In this document: in pieces, positions 48,300 to 55,152 of the stretch | How the letters are laid out: each line of letters begins with the position of its first letter | How positions within the stretch are numbered: position 1 is the stretch's first letter | From: Candidatus Bathyarchaeota archaeon | GTDB taxonomy: Archaea; Thermoproteota; CALKCG01; B24 | Direction of reading: 5' to 3' | NCBI GenBank assembly: GCA_021161255.1 | Contig: JAGHAZ010000009.1 | Location: 1 to 55,152 of the forward strand | Length of the DNA: 55,152 nucleotides | Made by a program: the position numbers and the translations under genes | The notes under the pieces: generated by a model | What the model saw: the letters and a program-made list of their open reading frames with translations, nothing else | The model's database searches: none | Told to the model about the DNA's origin: nothing

Positions 48300-48516
48300 T
48301 CGCCTCTTATAGTGATGTATTTCGGTAAGGGCGCTCTCACAGCTGAGCAGAAGGCTGAGCTGTCCAGAAAAGTCACAGACCTTATAGTTTCAGAGACTAA
48401 GCAACCCCCAGCACTATACATGGGTGATCACCCAGGAAAAACCTCCGGAAAACTGGATGGTAGACTGCCTGACCCTACCCGAGCTTAAAGCTAAGTTAAA
48501 AGCGGAGAAAAAGTAG
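48300..48516 (+). pseudogene. 4-oxalocrotonate tautomerase-like, start lost and frameshifted
   Basis: The frame SPLIVMYFGKGALTAEQKA, ELSRKVTDLI matches the start of tautomerases, which need Pro right after the initiator Met; here the initiator codon is TCG (Ser), so the normal start is lost. An ATG at 48315 would remove the Pro. Near 48420 the frame must shift to reach TWVITQEKPPENWMVD, the expected continuation. So the gene is dead by two lesions. Confidence 0.65.
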
Positions 48517-48625
48517 GTCAGAACACGAGAGCTAGGTAAGCCTCTCTCCTTATTTTCCCTATGAAACCGTCAACTCTCTCATCACGTGGTCGTCTAAAGC
48601 GGCAGGGATTTTCCTTAGAAAAAGG

Positions 48626-49318
48626 TTATTGGATGGTTATGGTTTTGGAGTAGTTTTTGCCGAAAACTGTATGAAGAGTTACCGTGATGTTTTGCCCGGT
48701 CGCGAAGTATCCGCTAGGTATGTGAACGGTGAGGTAGACGACGCTCGCCTGGTCTACGGTTATACTTACAGGGGTGGTCCAGTTCTCACACTCATCGGTG
48801 AACGGCTTCTCGTACGTGTAACCCCAGCCGGACCCTAGGTAGGACGATAGGGGGCTTCCGTCTAGGAGGATATCCGTTATCACCGTATAAACGGTTCCCG
48901 TATTCGCTACTTCGAGGTAGAGCCTCCAGCCCTCAGACTCAGAGCCCATGACGTAAACAGCGTCTATCGTAAGTTTTTCGAGAAAACCCACTCTAAGGGC
49001 TATGAGCCTCGTCCTCTCCTCCACGAGGTCTAATCTATCTTGCATAGAGTAGACCTGGTTTAGACAAGACTCAACGTCGCTTTCAAGCGCCTCGACCTTA
49101 GAGGCGAGTGCAGCGGTGTCGTTGCTAAGTCGCCTCTCCAACCCGTCGACTTTCTCAGAACACAAGCTCATCTGCTGCGTTAAGGTCTTCAAATCATCCT
49201 CCAGCGCCCTTATCCTAGCCTCCAGAGGGGAATAAGCGGTGTAAGCCAAACCGTACCCTATCAAGATGCCAAGAACCAATCCTACGACCGCGTATGAAAC
49301 ACTTCCACCATCAGACAT
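48626..49318 (-). CDS. Membrane-anchored coiled-coil protein with C-terminal beta domain
   Basis: The 230-residue protein has an N-terminal membrane helix (AVVGLVLGILIGYGLAYTAY), a long coiled coil (residues 32-105) and a C-terminal beta-sandwich (IDAVYVMGSESEGWRLYLEV, VYLTVHIPSGYFATGQNITV). I infer the tail lies outside the cell. Several N-x-S/T sites fit. Family not recognised; such proteins often serve as cell-surface stalks. Confidence 0.65.
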   Translation of the reverse strand: MSDGGSVSYAVVGLVLGILIGYGLAYTAYSPLEARIRALEDDLKTLTQQMSLCSEKVDGLERRLSNDTAALASKVEALESDVESCLNQVYSMQDRLDLVEERTRLIALRVGFLEKLTIDAVYVMGSESEGWRLYLEVANTGTVYTVITDILLDGSPLSSYLGSGWGYTYEKPFTDECENWTTPVSITVDQASVVYLTVHIPSGYFATGQNITVTLHTVFGKNYSKTITIQ

Positions 49319-49499
49319 GGGTATCTAAATCACTTGATCTCAAACATCTGGATATAACGTTAACCAAGAACATTCAGCTGCCATTTGAAAACCCTTATCA
49401 ACACGCTTAATCTTTAATGACCACGATACTGTTTTAGGTTGAGCGATATGATGGCTGTCGGAAGAAAATGCCTTTCGACCCTCCTTAAGGGTGATGGCT

Positions 49500-50582
49500 A
49501 TGCGTAAACCCGATTTTGACCGTCTACTCTCGGTATTATTTAGAGAGGAGCCGGATGTTATCCCGTTCTACGAGCACGCCGTCGATCCGGAGGTTATAGA
49601 GACCCTGACGGGTAAACCGGTAACGAGAATGTCTTTTGGAAGCGATGAGTTTCTTAAGACCCTGGTAGAGTTTTACTATAAGCTTGGATACGACTATGTG
49701 CCGTTGGAGGTCCCGCTCAACCTCCCGATAACCAATGTTCGCACAGCCCGCGATACGGCTATCTTATCCAGAGGACAGAGGACGTGGCAGGATGAGAGTA
49801 GAGGAACCATAGAGAACCGGGAGGACTTCGAGAACTATCCTTGGCCCAGCTTCGAGGAGGCTGCAGACCTCTCAAGTCTAGAGAAACTTGCTAGGCTTCT
49901 ACCCGACGGCATGGAGATCGTCGGCGGCGTAGCCGGAGGGGTGTTCGAGTATGTGAGCTGGATCATGGGTCTCGCCCCGCTCTCTAGGGCGATATACATG
50001 GATAGAAGACTCGTCGAGGATATGTTCGAGCGGATAGGCCGCCTGATATCTAAGGTAGACGAGGAGATAGCTAAGATGGACCGGATAGGCGCGTTGAGGA
50101 TGGGCGACGACCTAGGATATAAGAAGGGCACCTTCATACGACCTCAGCTGATACGGCGGTATGTTCTTCCATGGCATAAGAGATGCGTGGAGACTGCTCA
50201 CAAGAGAGGATTACCGTTCATCCTCCATAGCTGTGGAAACCTGTATAGGGTCGATGAAACCGGGAGGTCTCTGATGGACGACCTAGTGGACTACGTGGGT
50301 ATAGATGCTAAACACTCGTTCGAGGACGAGATTAAACCGGCCTGGGAGGTGAAAGCGAAATACGGAGAACGGGTCGCCATACTGGGCGGGGTGGACATGG
50401 ATAAACTAGCCCGCTCGCCTACCGATAGACTGCGTAGATACGTGGATGAAGTCGTCAGAAGATGTGCTCCTGGAGGAGGATACGCACTTGGGTCAGGAAA
50501 CACGATAGCGAACTACGTTAAACTTGAAAACTATCTAGCGATGCTTGAAGAGGGGGAGAAGTATGGAAGATATCCTAGGTGA
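49500..50582 (+). CDS. URO-D/methyltransferase-family protein with HxCG motif
   Basis: This URO-D superfamily protein (360 aa) has the metal-type motif FILHSCGN (His and Cys) plus VGIDAKHSFEDEIKPAWEV and AILGGVDMDKLARSPTDRL, close to corrinoid-dependent methyltransferases. I chose ATG 49500, as AAGGGTG lies just upstream; GTG 49491 is the longest start. It is followed after 71 bases by the heparinase-like gene, so the two may be cotranscribed and act on the same substrate, for example by demethylating a sugar ether. Confidence 0.8.
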   Translation: MRKPDFDRLLSVLFREEPDVIPFYEHAVDPEVIETLTGKPVTRMSFGSDEFLKTLVEFYYKLGYDYVPLEVPLNLPITNVRTARDTAILSRGQRTWQDESRGTIENREDFENYPWPSFEEAADLSSLEKLARLLPDGMEIVGGVAGGVFEYVSWIMGLAPLSRAIYMDRRLVEDMFERIGRLISKVDEEIAKMDRIGALRMGDDLGYKKGTFIRPQLIRRYVLPWHKRCVETAHKRGLPFILHSCGNLYRVDETGRSLMDDLVDYVGIDAKHSFEDEIKPAWEVKAKYGERVAILGGVDMDKLARSPTDRLRRYVDEVVRRCAPGGGYALGSGNTIANYVKLENYLAMLEEGEKYGRYPR

Positions 50583-50653
50583 CTACCTTATTTCAGAGTC
50601 TATCTCAAAGTTTATCACGAGACGAGGCTCATGTTTCTCTCGACGGAGGGGCT

Positions 50654-52816
50654 ATGCGTAGGCTGAGCATTAGGAAGCTTTTAGCCGTAGCGTTGTTTCT
50701 TGCCGTAGTGTTATGTTTATCCACGTATCTGATCCTTAGGAGGAGACATATGTCGATAACATATGAGGGATGGGCTAGTAGGCTGGATTCGCATCCCAGG
50801 ATATACTTCGCAAAGGACGGGCTTGAGGACATCAGACGCAAGTGTTCGGAGGGGGTGTTTAAAGACCTTCTGGACGAGCTTAGGGCTTACGCAGACGCGG
50901 CGGCCGGTTATTTGTCGACAAATGGGTGGGCGAACTCTAGGAAGCTTCAGATGTACGCCTTCCTCTACGCGGTAACAGGAGATGAGAAGTATGCCCAGTA
51001 CGCCGAAGTCTATATAAAATGGTTCACCTCTAGGGTGGATTCGCTGGATAGCTTTGAACTCGGCATGGGCATCGAAGCCGTCGCGGAGGGATTGGACTGG
51101 TGTTACGGCTACTTGAAGCCCGAGAAACTATCCGAATACGGCAAGGGGTTAACGGCGATGTGCGACCGGATGATCTACAAAGAGTGGAGACACTCAGACT
51201 TCAACAACCACGTCTACATCAAGAACCTCAGGGTGCTTTACGCCGCTATAGCTCTGAAGGACGAAGACGAGTTCTCAGCCAAGGCGGAGGAGTATCTAAA
51301 CTACTCGCTGACCCTATTGAAGGAGCATCTCATACCGGCTACGAACCTCGTCGCGGCCGGTTGTGGAGGGTGGCACGAGGGGGTAAGCTATGAGAAGATG
51401 ACCATGCCCTACCTAGCTATGGCGATAGAGGCGTGGCGTGTATTCTCCGGCGAAGACCTGTTCCCGGAAGCCGAAGGCCTCAAGCTTATACCTATATGGA
51501 ACATCTACTGTCTCAGACCAGACCTACGGTACGTTCGGATACACGACTCGAGCATGAGCCGGCCAGACGCCTTGGTCAGGGCCTACATGCTACTCCTCGC
51601 CGCTAGGTATAGAGACGGGTACGCTCAGTGGCTCGCCTACCAGTACAACTACAGCCGAGACTATCTAAGGGACCCCAATAGCGTCTTCAAGATATTCGAT
51701 ATACTCTGGTGGGATCCATCGATTAAACCGCAGCCTCCGAATAGTTTACCGACCGATAGGTTTTTCAGGGGTTTAGGCTGGCTGGTCGCGAGGTCGAGCT
51801 GGAGCAGCGACGCCGTCTACACGGTGTTTGAATGCGGACCGTACTACGGTGGCCACCAACACATGGACCAGGGAAACTTCATAATCTTCGGAGACGGCGG
51901 ATATCTAGCCGTCGATAGCGGCTACTACGATGGATGGGGGTCTAGCCATCACATGAATTACTTCAGGAGGACGATAGCGCATAACACTTTGATCATCTAT
52001 GACCCTGAGGAAGAGTTCACGGTCGGTGACCTGCGTCTTCCGAACGACGGTGGGCAACTAATCTATGCAGGAGACCCGATACGTTACGTATCCGAGAAGC
52101 CGCCTGAGCCTGGGCGGATAGCCGATTACCGACTCGAAGGCTGGTACGTGTATGCGTTAGGAAATCTTACAAACGCCTACAATCGGAGCAAGGTCTCCGA
52201 TGTCGAGAGGTTCTTCGTATACGTCAAGCCGAACCTGTTTATAGTCTACGACATAGTCGAAGTCAACCCTGAGAGGAGTTCTTTGATCACGGTTAAGTGG
52301 CTACTGCATACGATAAACGAGCCTCAGCTAATGCCTCATGGGTTTAGAACTGGTCATAACAGTAGCGTCCTAACCGTATATACCCTTAAACCGGCAGACC
52401 CGAGAATTGTTAAGGTCGGCGGTCCAGGCCACGAGTTTGAGGTTCAAGGGGTTAACTACCCACCTTCTAGGATGGATTGGGAGGCGGGGGCTTGGAGGGT
52501 CGAGATAGAGAACCCATCTAAAGAGACGAGACGGGAGTTTCTAAACGTTCTAACGGTCACTAGAATGGGAGAGAACCCTCCTAGACCTGAGCTTCTAGAC
52601 ACAGGCGACTACCTATGCGTAACGGTCACGCTTGACGACAGGGTTATAATGGTGTTTCTAAACCCCAGGCCAGGTAAACCCGTGAGCGTAGACCTCTCTC
52701 TTGAGAGGGGGCTCAAGGTCTCGAAAGGGGAGGCATCGGTCGAGGAGGAGAACGGCGTCTACAGGCTTAAAGCGACGTTTGAAAACTGTCTAGTCCTAGA
52801 GCTCGAGAGAGGCTAG
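50654..52816 (+). CDS. Heparinase II/III-family polysaccharide lyase, membrane-anchored
   Basis: From the ATG at 50654 (GGAGGGG five bases upstream) the protein has 720 residues, with an N-terminal membrane helix (LLAVALFLAVVLCLSTYLIL). An alpha-toroid domain follows (FNNHVYIKNLRVLYAAIALK, GWHEGVSYEKM) and then the heparinase II/III beta-sandwich with YGGHQHMDQGNFIIFG, DSGYYDGWGS and AHNTLIIYDPEEEF. These enzymes cleave uronic-acid polysaccharides by beta-elimination; catalysis uses the His and Tyr residues in these motifs. It is likely exposed on the cell surface. The tail overlaps the convergent nagA by 4 bases. Confidence 0.88.
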   Translation: MRRLSIRKLLAVALFLAVVLCLSTYLILRRRHMSITYEGWASRLDSHPRIYFAKDGLEDIRRKCSEGVFKDLLDELRAYADAAAGYLSTNGWANSRKLQMYAFLYAVTGDEKYAQYAEVYIKWFTSRVDSLDSFELGMGIEAVAEGLDWCYGYLKPEKLSEYGKGLTAMCDRMIYKEWRHSDFNNHVYIKNLRVLYAAIALKDEDEFSAKAEEYLNYSLTLLKEHLIPATNLVAAGCGGWHEGVSYEKMTMPYLAMAIEAWRVFSGEDLFPEAEGLKLIPIWNIYCLRPDLRYVRIHDSSMSRPDALVRAYMLLLAARYRDGYAQWLAYQYNYSRDYLRDPNSVFKIFDILWWDPSIKPQPPNSLPTDRFFRGLGWLVARSSWSSDAVYTVFECGPYYGGHQHMDQGNFIIFGDGGYLAVDSGYYDGWGSSHHMNYFRRTIAHNTLIIYDPEEEFTVGDLRLPNDGGQLIYAGDPIRYVSEKPPEPGRIADYRLEGWYVYALGNLTNAYNRSKVSDVERFFVYVKPNLFIVYDIVEVNPERSSLITVKWLLHTINEPQLMPHGFRTGHNSSVLTVYTLKPADPRIVKVGGPGHEFEVQGVNYPPSRMDWEAGAWRVEIENPSKETRREFLNVLTVTRMGENPPRPELLDTGDYLCVTVTLDDRVIMVFLNPRPGKPVSVDLSLERGLKVSKGEASVEEENGVYRLKATFENCLVLELERG

Positions 52817-53997
52817 GAGCCGGGTTTCCTATATACTACTTGACCCTTCACGACGGTTAGCAGTACGTCGAGCCCCTCGTCGAGAACCACAAGGTCTCCG
52901 TCGAACCCAGGTCTCAGATACCCCTTCCTACACGAAACACCTATTAGCCTAGCCGGTACGCTGCTGGCCATAGATAGAACCCTTCTCAACGGGTAGCCCA
53001 GCCTCGTCATGAACCTTACCGCATCTATCATCCTGATCGTCGTGCTCGCTAAGGCTTTCATATCCCGCGTATAAGATATGCCGTTCTTAACCACGGCGTC
53101 CAGGGCATATAGGGGTGAGCCTAGCTTGTAGACGCCGTCGGGCATACCGGCGGCTCTCATCGCGTCGGTTACTAGGCAGAGTTTTTCATAGCCCTTTACC
53201 TTGACCGCGACCTCTATGAGAGCGGGGTGTACGTGTACGCCGTCCGCTATCAGCTCGGCGGTTATCCCGTCTAAAGCCAAGACCGACTCTAAGGCCCCAG
53301 GTATCCTGTAGACACCTCGTTTGAAGGCCGTTCCCAAAGCGTTGTACAAGTGCGTAGCATGGCTGAGACCTGCGTTGTAGGCCTCCTCTACGACGCTGTA
53401 GGGTGCGGTGGAGTGCCCTATACTGACCATAACCCCGCTACTAGAGAAAGCCCTGACGGCCTCGACCCCTCCCTCAAGCTCCGGCGCGATCGTGATCCTC
53501 TTCACCACGTCGACGTACTCTAGAAAAGCCTCCACAAGCTCCCTACTGGGCGTCTTCAAATAGTCGGCCGAGTGGGCACCGTGTTTCTCAGGGCTTAGGA
53601 AAGGCCCCTCCAAGTGCACCCCCAGTAGCTCGGCTCCTCTACTCGCCTCACCTACGCATCTCCTCGAGACTTCCAAGACTTTAAACGTGTGCTCTATAGG
53701 CGACGTCCATATAGTCGCAAGGAGCGATGTGGTTCCACCTGTCGCATGGTATCTACATATCGTTCTGAAAGCCCTAGGTTCTCCATCGGCGAAGTCGTAG
53801 CCACCTCCTCCGTGAACATGTAGGTCTATGAAGCCAGGTGTGCATATGCAATCTGGAAAATCCAACAGTTTAACTCCGTCGGCCTTTTCCATCTTACGGC
53901 CAACGTAGCTTATCCTACCGTCTCTCAGGACAACTACTCCATTCTCTATCACAGCATCAGGGGTGTATACCTTTCCCACTCTTATGGCCAAAGACAT
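52813..53997 (-). CDS. nagA: N-acetylglucosamine-6-phosphate deacetylase
   Basis: The enzyme deacetylates GlcNAc-6-P and feeds amino sugars into glycolysis. The 394-residue protein has the metal motif DLHVHGGGG, HLEGPFLSPEKHGAH, SIGHST, LSHATHLYNA and the catalytic Asp in LVTDAM. All are intact. Together with the heparinase-like gene it points to use of amino-sugar or uronic-acid polymers. The start is ATG 53997. Confidence 0.93.
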   Translation of the reverse strand: MSLAIRVGKVYTPDAVIENGVVVLRDGRISYVGRKMEKADGVKLLDFPDCICTPGFIDLHVHGGGGYDFADGEPRAFRTICRYHATGGTTSLLATIWTSPIEHTFKVLEVSRRCVGEASRGAELLGVHLEGPFLSPEKHGAHSADYLKTPSRELVEAFLEYVDVVKRITIAPELEGGVEAVRAFSSSGVMVSIGHSTAPYSVVEEAYNAGLSHATHLYNALGTAFKRGVYRIPGALESVLALDGITAELIADGVHVHPALIEVAVKVKGYEKLCLVTDAMRAAGMPDGVYKLGSPLYALDAVVKNGISYTRDMKALASTTIRMIDAVRFMTRLGYPLRRVLSMASSVPARLIGVSCRKGYLRPGFDGDLVVLDEGLDVLLTVVKGQVVYRKPGS

Positions 53998-54170
53998 ATG
54001 GTTTAGTGTAGACGCTTAAACATCTAAAAGAGTTTAAGCCTCTAAAAGAGTTTAATAGTCGATGACGCTACTACTTTCTATCACAAGCCTGTAGCTCAAG
54101 TTAAAAACGGTTTAAATGTTTTCTTTGATCATCCTCCGTCACTTCTTAGATGTCGCTATTGTCTTATACT

Positions 54171-54385
54171 ATGGGTACAGTTACTATTAAGGTCGATGAA
54201 GACTTGAAGAGAATGATGAGTAAGATTAAGATAAACTGGTCCGAGTATATTAGAGAGGCGATTTCGAACTGGAGCAGAGGAGAGAGGCGGCTAGGAGGCT
54301 TCTTGAGGGATTGAAGTCTGGTAAGCATGTCGTCCCAAAGGGTTTTATAAACGAAGTTTTAAGGAAGGGTAGGGAGAACCGGTGA
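54171..54385 (+). pseudogene. Decayed VapB antitoxin, one-base frameshift
   Basis: The start MGTVTIKVDEDLKRMMSKIK, WSEYIREAIS is a VapB RHH domain. Near 54270 the frame must shift by one base to continue as EQRREAARRLLEGLKSGKHV to the stop at 54383. Without the shift the protein ends after a few more residues. The toxin gene beside it is also broken. Confidence 0.7.
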
Positions 54386-54811
54386 ACTATGTGATAGATG
54401 CTTCTTGTCGCCTGTAGGTTCTTATTAGTCGAGGATTTATCTGATAAAGCCGAGCTGGTTTTAGAGAGCTTTCTGAAGGGAAACTGCGACTTGAAAGCAC
54501 CAAAGCTACTGGTTTACGAGGTAGGAAACGCCCTTTGGAAAGCCGTCCAACGGGGATTGATAGGTCTCGACGAGGCCGTGGAAAAACTTAACCTTCTGAT
54601 AAGGCTTAAAATAGACTCTATCGAATTGGATGAGAGAATGCATGAAAAAGTTCTAGCTTGAAGCGTAAGCAACGATTCGACATACTACGACAGCGCCTAT
54701 GTGGTCTCTTCAAAAGCGACTGGGTCGACTCTTCTGACGGTAGACGACATTTTATACGAGAAAGCCTCCAAGGAGGCCCCGACTTTACATTTAAAAGACT
54801 ACAAAGGATAA
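54382..54811 (+). pseudogene. Decayed VapC PIN toxin, frameshift and nonsense codon
   Basis: The start VNYVIDAS is followed by a one-base shift (extra T near 54400) to VACRFLLVEDLSDKAEL, YEVGNALWKAVQRGLIGLDE. A TGA at 54659 then interrupts it before DSTYYDSAYVVSSKATG and the final TVDDILYEK. All four PIN segments can be recognised, so this was a normal VapC. Two lesions make it non-functional. Confidence 0.75.
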
Positions 54812-54897
54812 TATGAAGATATTTCCATAAAATCTACGCACTTATCAACCTGTTTTAGGTGACTGCTGAGAGCCTATGCATGGATATTTAGTTAAAT

Positions 54898-55152
54898 ATG
54901 TCTTCGGTTGTTAATGTTATTTCGGTGTCTACTTTGAGAGTTGTGGATGCGCATGTACATCCCCCTGCAGATGGAGACCTTAAAGGGTTCGCCGAGGCAT
55001 GTGAGAGGGCTGGGATAGTCAAGTGCTTCATGTGTGGGCTTCCAGAAGGGTTCAAGGGGACGGGTAACGAGGTGGTTAAGAGGGCTTTTAAGGAGTATCC
55101 GGACCTTGTCAAGGGTTTCGGGTACGTAGACCTCGGTAGAGACCCGGTGGAC
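54898..55152 (+). CDS. Amidohydrolase-family protein, 3' partial
   Basis: The gene runs off the window. The first 85 residues have the metal motif DAHVHPPADGDL followed by VKCFMCGLPEGFKGTGNEVV and KGFGYVDLG, the start of an amidohydrolase-2 TIM barrel. The ATG at 54898 is the first possible start; GTG codons downstream are less likely. Substrate unknown. Confidence 0.6.
   Translation, partial: MSSVVNVISVSTLRVVDAHVHPPADGDLKGFAEACERAGIVKCFMCGLPEGFKGTGNEVVKRAFKEYPDLVKGFGYVDLGRDPVD

Noticed and set aside
50579-50653. Longer start for the heparinase-like gene at 50579, overlapping the URO-D stop
   Set aside because: The added 25 residues are not protein-family-like, while ATG 50654 has GGAGGGG at good spacing and a signal-anchor right after.
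1-55152. CRISPR arrays
   Set aside because: No regularly spaced repeats of 24-37 bases with unique spacers were seen, and no cas genes.
1-55152. Insertion sequences
   Set aside because: No transposase with a DDE or HUH pattern and no terminal inverted repeats with target duplications were recognised.

Overview
The window is archaeal and fits a TACK-type lineage, possibly a Bathyarchaeia-like organism. It encodes sn-glycerol-1-phosphate dehydrogenase (the enzyme that sets archaeal lipid stereochemistry), aIF5A with a hypusine loop, an archaeal-type ProRS, TrmB and PadR regulators, and ribosomal protein eS26, which is known from TACK/Asgard archaea and eukaryotes but not from Euryarchaeota. 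Four intron-less tRNA genes (His, Thr, Lys, Asp) lack an encoded CCA. Many genes start with GTG or TTG, and several have TATA boxes placed for leaderless transcripts. The exact lineage is inferred, not proven.

Layout. 0-3 kb: end of a cyclophilin-like gene, then translation and lipid housekeeping (aIF5A, DUF123, CDP-alcohol phosphatidyltransferase, PadR, eS26). 3-3.7 kb: vapBC with a palindromic promoter. 4-7.7 kb: an ABC ATPase and an ABC-2 permease separated by a GH4 glycosidase. 7.7-10.3 kb: ProRS and G1P dehydrogenase. 10.3-13.6 kb: a three-gene type IV pilus/secretion motor operon. 13.7-19.2 kb: PEBP, a broken methyltransferase, tRNA-His, a RecA-like ATPase, an amidohydrolase, a tRNA-binding domain protein, TrmB and a frameshifted GYD protein.

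19.4-25.8 kb is the most coherent accessory unit. A BlaI/MecI-type repressor and a membrane M48/M56 metallopeptidase diverge from an operon encoding a small membrane protein, an ABC ATPase, an ABC-2 permease and a large surface-exposed beta-sandwich (NEW3-like) protein. A perfect TACTA/TAGTA palindrome sits between the two transcription units. I read this as an archaeal counterpart of BlaI-BlaR1 sensing wired to an envelope ABC system. Just beyond it lies a 39-residue ORF joining a pilin class III signal segment to the last residues of a metallo-beta-lactamase-fold protein; the intact MBL gene is 6.5 kb away.

26-40 kb: an MBL hydrolase, a frameshifted esterase, an SppA-type protease fused to a large extracytoplasmic region, DUF2207 and LemA, a HEPN/MNT pair, DedA, PadR, a UbiA prenyltransferase, a GT4 glycosyltransferase and vapBC. 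40-46.4 kb: two URO-D-family proteins, then three consecutive toxin-antitoxin modules including an RHH-nucleotidyltransferase fusion, and an unknown winged-helix protein. 46.4-55.2 kb: an inverted paralogue pair with one dead copy, a frameshifted GNAT-YoaP gene, a dead tautomerase, a URO-D/heparinase pair, NagA, a decayed vapBC and the start of an amidohydrolase.

GH4, NagA, heparinase-like and GT4 genes and an oligogalacturonate-lyase remnant suggest use of acidic or amino-sugar polysaccharides. Many genes are interrupted by single-base changes, several in homopolymers, so either the region is decaying or the assembly has indel errors; reads would decide.
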